The notes under the pieces were generated by a model. The model was not told the DNA's origin and ran no database searches. It saw only the letters and a program-made list of their open reading frames with translations. This document shows positions 57,396 through 64,000 of a stretch of DNA of 64,000 bases, piece after piece (the stretch's first letter is position 1; every line of letters starts with the position of its first letter). A program made the position numbers and the translations under genes. Source of the DNA: Ananas comosus. Its lineage: Eukaryota > Streptophyta > Magnoliopsida > Poales > Bromeliaceae. Where the stretch lies: the NCBI RefSeq assembly GCF_001540865.1, contig NC_033635.1:5426968-5490967 (forward strand), written 5' to 3'.

Positions 57396-59507
57396 TTAAG
57401 CAAGCATATGCTTCTACCTAATATTGGACTGTTGCATAGCATGCATTTATCATATGGTCAGCAGCTACTATCTACATATTGCATAGTAGGGACCGAGTGG
57501 TCGGGTAGGTAGACACCCGAGCATACTTGCATCGTGAGAGTGTAGCGCCTGCTGGAGCAGATAGAGAGTCATGTAGCACTAACAAATTGTTAGTGATGGT
57601 TCCTGGACAAGAAATGAGACTCGCGGTGAACGTGAAACGGTGAAGCGGCTCTCAAGGCAATGAGAACCAGATTGCGAGAGCTGCGCCGTGACGTTAAGGA
57701 TACCCTAGTAGTTCGAGCATTTCGAATATGGTTCGGTAGATCGAACAGTGAGAGTTGGATCACTGTTGAGAAAATAGTCGGATAGTTATCGAGCACGAGC
57801 ATGTGGGCCTAATAGCACCCTGAGTTGAGGTGGGCGAGTAGTGCTCGTGTAGTCGGTGTGCATAGGCAGGTGGCCTACTGCTTGGCTTAGTTGAAACGCT
57901 ATAGAGGCGTAGAGCGCTCGAGTATAGGTACTCGTAGAGCATGGATTTGATTCAGCCAAGAGTGAGATGGCAGTAGCACCGCAGCATTGCTAAGTGTGAA
58001 GCTGGCCATGGGTCACTTGTGGGGCTAGCGGCTCGCACTAGATACTTAGGAGCCGATAGAGTGTCTAGCTCGGTAGAGCATGTCGTGTAGGACGACGTTG
58101 GTGGATATTGCTTGGGGACGACCCGTGCCTGGACCATTTGTGGACTGTGAAGCCTGGGCCCATTGAGCAGGCGCAGTCAGCTGTGAGAGACAGCGGCCCG
58201 GTACCTATAGGTAGGGCAGAGAGTTGGTCAGGACGGTAGTCCGAGCTTAGACCCGGGTGCGTGGAATGCCACGTGTTGGATCGTGAGATCGAGTTTAGTG
58301 TGTTGTGACCCAACCCGAGGACTTGACGTGGTTTGGGGTCTTGGTTGTTCCTCTTTGGAGTGTGTACGAATTCCCAAGTGAGAATTTCGCCCGGAAGTTA
58401 GGATTGGGTCTACAATGCGAGCGAGAGACGCTATGCGTAGTTGCGACGGGCCTACGTGGTGTTGGTGACCGTTGATCCGCCTATGGAAGCCGACGTAATC
58501 GGTTTAGCCGATAACTCCATGGAGGAGTTGGTGCAAGGAGATGAATTCTCGAAATACGAGAGTTGAACTTCGCTCGAGATCAACTAATTGTCGAGTGGGA
58601 GTGCTTCGCAAAAGCCGAAGAGGTCAAATGCACCAAAAGTGCATTGCAATGGAGTCCGCGAGAGCAAATGGTGCAAAAATCTGCACTCGGCAGATTTGCT
58701 CTCGGGGACCGGTCCCTGGCAGGGAAAGACCGGTCCCCGTAGTTGGTGATTGCGGGGTTGCGTGATGCAACCGGTCCCCGGGCCAGAGGAACCGGTCCCC
58801 GTAAGCGTAACCAGCGAGAAGAGGAGATTGGCTAAGTCCTGCGAGAGCAAGCTCTCGGGGACCTGTCTCTGGTAGACAGACCGGTCTCCGGGGGACCGGT
58901 CCTCTAGGGGCAGACCGGTTCCCGTAGGTGTGTTCAGGCTGAAGGCTCTCAGGAACCGATCCCTCATCGGAAGGACCGGTCCCTCTACGCAAAAAAATTG
59001 CCCAGGCAAGCTGGGTCATATTGGAAGAGTTGGAGAGCTTGAGGATAATGCTCTGTGGATTGAGATTCGAGATGCGCCGGAGTGGGCCATCTCTCAATAG
59101 AGCAAAGATCCATATGTAGTTGGAGCACTCGCGATTGGTCGATGCACCAATGATATTGCTTCTAAGCAATGCCGGTGATCGAATCGGAGTGTGTTCCCTG
59201 ACAGGAAAGTAAATGCAGAGAAGAGTTCTTGCATACCAAGTGGTGAGTGATGTTGTAGCGCGTAGAGTCGTTGAGTTTCGACTTGCGCTACCACCAAGAA
59301 TGACGAGACCCGTAATGCACTTTTGGACTTACACACGGCAAATGTGAGTGAATCTAGTATCACGTCCTCCGTAGTGGGCCTTTGGATAGTTCCAATGAGC
59401 GAAAGGCCACTCCGAGATGCAAAAGTGCACTGTACCCTTTGTCACTCAATAAAGAGAATTAGAGTGTGAATTGGGTTGGAGTGAGTTTCGGGGACGAAAC
59501 TCTTATT
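57396..59507 (+). other. Long non-coding internal region of the outer gypsy; pol absent
   Basis: I find no protease, RT, RNase H or integrase motif in either strand. The region 58700-58985 is an array of about ten ACCGGT-centred palindromes (GGGGACCGGTCCC, AGACCGGTCCCC and variants) near CTCTCGGGGACC. The stretch ends GTTTCGGGGACGAAACTC before the polypurine tract, as in Tekay/Del-type elements. Confidence 0.7.
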
Positions 59508-59520
59508 AAGGAGGGGAGGA
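59508..59520 (+). other. Polypurine tract
   Basis: AAGGAGGGGAGGA directly before TGTAAGG of LTR2. Confidence 0.85.
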
Positions 59521-60758
59521 TGTAAGGTAGCGGACTTCTAAAACTATGAAGTTACGGTGTATATTTAAATGGTTCCGGTGAGGTTGCGGTGGAATGTAAC
59601 ATACCGGATTTTAAATATAAAAGTGAAAATAAATAAAAATAGTATGAGATACTATTTTTATTGGATTTAGAGAAGTGAAATATAAGTTGGGAATGACCTG
59701 TGCTGAAATCGGAGCGAAAATAGTAGATTTAGAATTTTCTCTAAGAAACGGGGCAGATAAATTAGCAGAAAATGCACAGTCTCAGAAAATTATGAAAATT
59801 GGCGGAGATGTCAGAAACATTTTTATGAGGCTCGATTTAAAGTTTCATGCCATTCTGACACCCGGAAGGTGAAAAATAGAATCCGAAAGCTATCTGATAA
59901 AGATTACTGTTCGGTACAGTTTTCGGTGACCAAACGGGGTCGAAACTGAAATATTAAAATTTCTTTGGACTTATTAAGTAAAACTGAGCCTGCCTGTCAA
60001 ATTTGAGCTCAAACGGACATTCAGAAGGGCTCCGGCGAAAAATATCAATTTCTAAACTGTCCGAAGTGAATAGTGCATAGTTGAGGGACTAAGTTGTAAA
60101 ATGGATTTAATCCCATTTCTTCTTCTCCTTCCTCAGCCGCAGCAGCCCCAAACCGCACACACACATACGCATACACACACGCATGGAAGGGAGAGAGAAA
60201 ACTTCCATTTCTCTCTCTAAATCTCTCCCAAAATTAAAGAAATTGGTGGAGATTGAAGCTTGTAGGTGAATCGTCTTCATCTTCTTTATCTTCTCCATTG
60301 TTTGGAGCTAATTTTGAGGTGAGCTTCTTGAGCCCTCTCATGGTAGGTCTCTAGATATGTGGTTTTGATCTCTAGAAATGGATTTAGAGGAATCCTAGCA
60401 TGCTATCTAGATGATTGATCCTTAATTCGTGAAGGGATTTGGTGATTTCATGCATAGTTGTAATCTAGGGTTCAAAATGCAATTTTTGGAAATAGTTGGG
60501 TTTGATCTCAATTAACCCTCCGTAAACCTAATTGCTAGGTAACGAAACGCGTTGGCGAAGACGGTTCGGCAATCCGACGAGCCGTTACAAAGTTATTAAA
60601 GAAACGGACGTTTAGGCTTCGTTTACGCCTGGAGGGCCGAGGCGACGTCGTAAAATCGTGAAAACGGATTTGAAGCACCGTGGCACATAACCGAAGACCT
60701 TTAATTTCCGGATCGCAAATCGGAGATCGTTTGGCTAGTCGCGCGAGAGTTCGAGCCA
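59521..60758 (+). repeat. Gypsy LTR2, truncated, without the inverted duplication
   Basis: Begins TGTAAGGTAGCGGAC. Its order is the simple one: the block 59743-60511 occurs once, in one orientation. It stops at GTTCGAGCCAAA, where host Myb/SANT exon sequence begins; the two share CAAAA at the junction. Confidence 0.8.
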
Positions 60759-60872
60759 AAATTGGAGCAACATGTTGGATGCAAAATTGTTGGGGCTGAT
60801 GAGAGATGAGCATACATTTTGTAATTGCGTAAATGGGTCGTTCACTCCAACTGCTTGGAAGAGGATGGTAAA
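60757..60872 (+). pseudogene. Third copy of the Myb/SANT exon fragment
   Basis: AAATTGGAGCAACATGTTGG… to GAGGATGGTAAA matches 51172-51287 with few changes (for example GAGCATACATTTTG instead of GAATATACATTTGG). It is followed at once by LTR3. Confidence 0.85.
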
Positions 60873-63000
60873 TGTAAGGTACCGGACTTCTAAAACTATG
60901 AAGTTACGGTGTACATTTAAATGGTTCCGGTGAGGTTGCGGTGGAATGTAACATACTGGATTTTAAATATAAAAGTAAAAATAAATAAAAATAGTATGAG
61001 ATACTATTTTTATTGGATTTAGAGAAGTGAAATATAAGTTGGGAATGACCTGTGCTGAAATCGGAGCGAAAATAGAAGATTTAGAATTTTCGATCAAACC
61101 CAACTATTTCCAAAAATTGCATTTTGAACCCTAGGTTACAACTATGCAAGAAATCACCAAATCCCTTCACGAATTAAGCATCAATCATCTAGATAGCATG
61201 CTAGGATTCCTCTAAATCCATTTCTAGAGATCAAAACCACATATCTAGAGACCTACCATGAGAGGGCTCAAGAAGCTCACCTCAAAATTAGCTCCAAACA
61301 ATGGAGAAGATAAAGAAGATGAAGACGATTCACCTCCAAGCTTCAATCTCCACCAATTTCTTTAATTTTGGGATAGATTTAGAGGGAGAAATGGAAGTTT
61401 TCTCTCTCCCTTCCATGCGTGTGTGTATGCGTATGTGTGTGTGCGGTTTGGGGCTGCTGCGGCTGAGGAAGGAGAAGAAGAAAAGGGATTAAATCCCTTT
61501 TTACAACTTAGTCCCTCAACTATGCACTATTCACTTCGGACAGTTTAGAAACTGACATTTTTCGCCGGAGCCCTTTTGAATGTCCGTTTGGGCTCAAATT
61601 TGACAGGTAGGCTCGGTTTTACTTAATAAGTCCAAAGAAATTTTAATATTTCAGTTTCGACCCCGTTTGGTCACCGAAAACTGTACCGAACTGTAATCTT
61701 TATCAGATAGCTTTCGGATTCTATTTTTCACCTTCCGGGTGTCAGAATGGCATGAAACTTTAAATCTAGCCTCATAAAAATATTTCTGACATCTCCGCCA
61801 ATTTTCATAATTTTCTGACACTGTACATTTTCTGCTAATTTATCTGTCCCGTTTCTTACATCTCCTTCCTCAGCCGCAGTAGCCCCAAACCGCACACACA
61901 CATACGCATACACACACGCATGGAAAGGAGAGAGAAAACTTTCATTTCTCTCTCTAAATCTCTCCCAAAATTAAAAAAATTGGTGGAGATTGAAGCTTGT
62001 AGGTGAATTGTCTTCATCTTCTTTATCTTCTCCATGGTTTGGAGCTAATTTTGAGGTGAGCTTCTTGAGCCCTCTCATGGTAGGTCTCTAGATATGTGGT
62101 TTTGATCTCTAGAAATTGATTTAGAGGAATCCTAGCATGCTATCTAGATGATTGATGCTTAATTCGTGAAGGGATTTGGTGATTTCTTGCATAGTTGTAA
62201 CCTAGGGTTCAAAATGCAATTTTTGGAAATATTTGGGTTTGATCTCAATTAACCCTCCGTAAACCTAATTGCTAGGTAACGAAACGCGTTGGCGAAGACG
62301 GTTCGGCAATCCGACGAGCCGTTACAAAGTTATTAAAGAAACGGACGTTTAGGCTTCGTTTCCGCCTGGAGGGCCGAGGCGACGTCGTAAAATCGTGAAA
62401 ACGGATTCGAAGCACCGTGGCACATAACCGAAGACCTTTAATTTCCGGATCGCAAATCGGAGATCGTTTGGGTGGTCGCGCGAGAGTTCGAGCCAAACCG
62501 GGTCGCGGGTGTCGCGGGCGGCCGATTGCAAGTGACTACAAGCAATCGGAGAGTAAGTTAAGGTGGGTTGTGTTTACCGAAGCGACTAGGTCGCCCTTTA
62601 TGTCTAAGAAACATACGAATTCATATTGATGCATGTTAATAAAATGACATAGCTAATGCATGTGGACAATGTGATGCAAACTGCTAAGTAGATGCATATG
62701 AAATGATGTAATATAGAAATGCTTATTGACATAATGACATAGTCTAGAAATGCTAAATGTAATGTGCATGTTAATATGATAAGAAACCATGCTAGTGATA
62801 TTTGCATGATAATGCATTGATAGTACATGCTAGTAAGTAAATGCATATTAATACATATGTGTATAATGAGCATGTTGGAACCCTTGTAATGTTCATTGTA
62901 TTGATTGCGACGCCTAGGACGTACAAGGAAAACTCTGTCCGTTCGGCGGTCTGTCGACGCGCCCGAACTCGGCCAAATAGGCAGGGCCCGGGGCATGACA
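60873..63000 (+). repeat. Gypsy LTR3, full-length (2128 bp), inside the Myb/SANT gene
   Basis: TGTAAGGTACCGG to GGGGCATGACA. GTAAA precedes (60868-60872) and follows (63001-63005). It carries the same inverted duplication as LTR1 (left arm about 61092-61476, right arm about 61862-62245). With host exon on both sides it could itself be a solo LTR. Confidence 0.85.
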
Positions 63001-64000
63001 GTAAATGATTTCAACAGTCGAAACAATTTGAACCTAACAAAGCAACAATTGAATAATCGATTTAAAGTTTTAAAAAAAACTTTCAATTTGTACCATTCTC
63101 TTGCCAATAAGAGCGGGTGGGGATGGAATTCTGACTTACACATTCCCACACCTGGTGACACAAGAATTTGGGATTCTGTAATAGCAGTAAATACAATTTC
63201 TTTTATAATGCCACCAAATTTGTTATTAAGGCATGTAGATTAGATGATAGTATTAAATTGTTTGTCTCATTTGTTCAGGAGAATCCGGTGTACGCCAAGT
63301 GTAGGGATAAGCCCTTTCCCGCCTATGATGACATTGAGTTTCTCACCCAAAATACAACTGCGTCAGGAAGATATGGATTTACAACTGCTGTGGACACTCC
63401 CCCTACAATTGAAAGCTCCTCCGGGTCATCCCCTAGTAAGGATGATACTCCTGCTGGCATTAGAATGTCAGCAATGTGATATCTCACCGTATCCATTCGA
63501 AGGAAGGACCTCTCGGTGCGCCCGAAATGCTAACGATGATGGAGCAAATATCTTACGCTCCCCAAGCCCTCCCGTAATGCGCACAACTGGTGCAAGTGGT
63601 TCTGGTCATAGCTCTGGTAGAGTGGTAGTAAAAGAGCTCGATCTCTAGAGCGCAGCAATAAGCAACCACAAACGGCATCTACATCTAGGGGACGAAAAAA
63701 GAAAGTAGATGCTCGGGCTTCTGCGATGGCCGACATGGTGGAGCAGGGAAAGGAAAAGTTTGTTTTGGTGCGCCAACTATGTCAGGTAGAGCTGAGCAGT
63801 CGCGCTGATATGCTATCGCAGAACCAATGCATGCAACGAGTGTATGGGATGACGGGGTTAAGTGATGATCACATCTTGGCTGTCGTCGATGCGTTTAAGG
63901 AAGATAAGAATCGCAATGCTTTCATGTCATTGAATGAGAAGCATGCAAAAAAGTGGGTTGAGCGACAACTTGCGCAGCAAAATGTTATCTATAGGCAGTT
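63001..64000 (+). pseudogene. Myb/SANT-like domain protein, C-terminal part (runs off the window)
   Basis: Continues the domain with VNDFNSRNNLNLTKQQLNNR, FKVLKKTFNLYHSL and SGWGWNSD. A 92-base intron fits at 63187-63278 (GTAAAT…TTGTTCAG), joining WDSVIA to ENPVYAKCRDKPFPAYDDIE, the usual 'W...I..NP....R.KPFP.Y' end of this domain. Between about 63470 and 63636 the best frame changes and then returns, which indicates decay or another intron. After 63636 the frame holds to the edge with AMADMVEQGKEKFVLVRQL and KHAKKWVERQLAQQNV, a typical coiled C-terminal part. The function would be DNA binding by a Myb/SANT domain; whether it is a host gene or Harbinger ORF1 is open. Confidence 0.7.

Noticed and set aside
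57590..59363. Minus-strand ORFs of 60-181 codons in the pol-less gypsy interior
   Set aside because: No recognisable domain; they span the ACCGGT palindrome array, where both strands stay open by composition.
63187..63243. Myb/SANT protein ending at 63243
   Set aside because: A GT…AG intron at 63187-63278 restores the conserved NPxYAKxRxKPFP continuation, so this stop is intronic.

Overview
This looks like nuclear DNA of a flowering plant, most likely a monocot. The evidence is two intron-bearing host genes (an LEA_2-type membrane protein and a MATE transporter), an AT-rich background, and a dense mix of plant transposon families: Ty3/gypsy with chromodomain-like tails, Ty1/copia, TRIM, LINE, tRNA-derived SINE, CACTA, hAT and Mutator-type MITEs. 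The species cannot be fixed from sequence alone. Assembly scars are present: single Ns at 10445, 14530, 49654 and 52607, and a 100-N gap at 54622-54721.

Host genes are few. Positions 65-1031 (minus) hold the 5' exons of an LEA_2/NDR1-HIN1-like protein that runs off the left edge. Positions 15635-16264 (plus) encode an unrecognised, intronless, aspartate-rich 209-residue protein. Positions 35117-36799 (minus) hold the last five recognisable exons of a DTX45-like MATE transporter, one with a GC donor; its upstream exons were not found, and the DNA where they should lie is filled with retroelements. A Myb/SANT-like gene (51061-51287 and 63001-64000+) is split by retrotransposon DNA. An earlier broken copy of its first exon lies at 49332-49653 and a third fragment at 60757-60872.

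Layout. 1-10 kb: LEA_2 gene, a SINE with target duplications, three or four long-TIR MITEs, then two TRIM elements, the second cut by a CACTA end. 10-15 kb: a LINE relic carrying a nested solo LTR, a second SINE and AT-rich DNA. 15-20 kb: the acidic gene and a 1.9 kb solo gypsy LTR. 20.5-30.5 kb: one complete but dead gypsy element with both LTRs, primer site, gag, pol and polypurine tract. 31-33.3 kb: a TRIM nested in a MITE, with hairpin arrays inside. 35-40 kb: the MATE gene and a broken copia with a nested solo LTR. 41-47 kb: a Pack-MULE-like element, a hAT transposase pseudogene and a copia pol fragment. 47-64 kb: a truncated gypsy LTR interrupted by a hAT-like element, the Myb/SANT gene pieces, and a pol-less gypsy with a second gypsy nested in its gag.

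The most unusual signals are: (i) palindromic ACCGGT-centred motifs (GTACCGGTAC, CCGGTACCGG, GGGACCGGTCCC) clustered in several unrelated LTR families; (ii) an LTR family carrying a built-in inverted duplication with about 385-bp arms; (iii) a serial hairpin array inside a TRIM; (iv) a duplicated host-gene/LTR junction that is either a rearrangement or a mis-join; (v) nonsense codons in the full gypsy that nearly all fit cytosine deamination.
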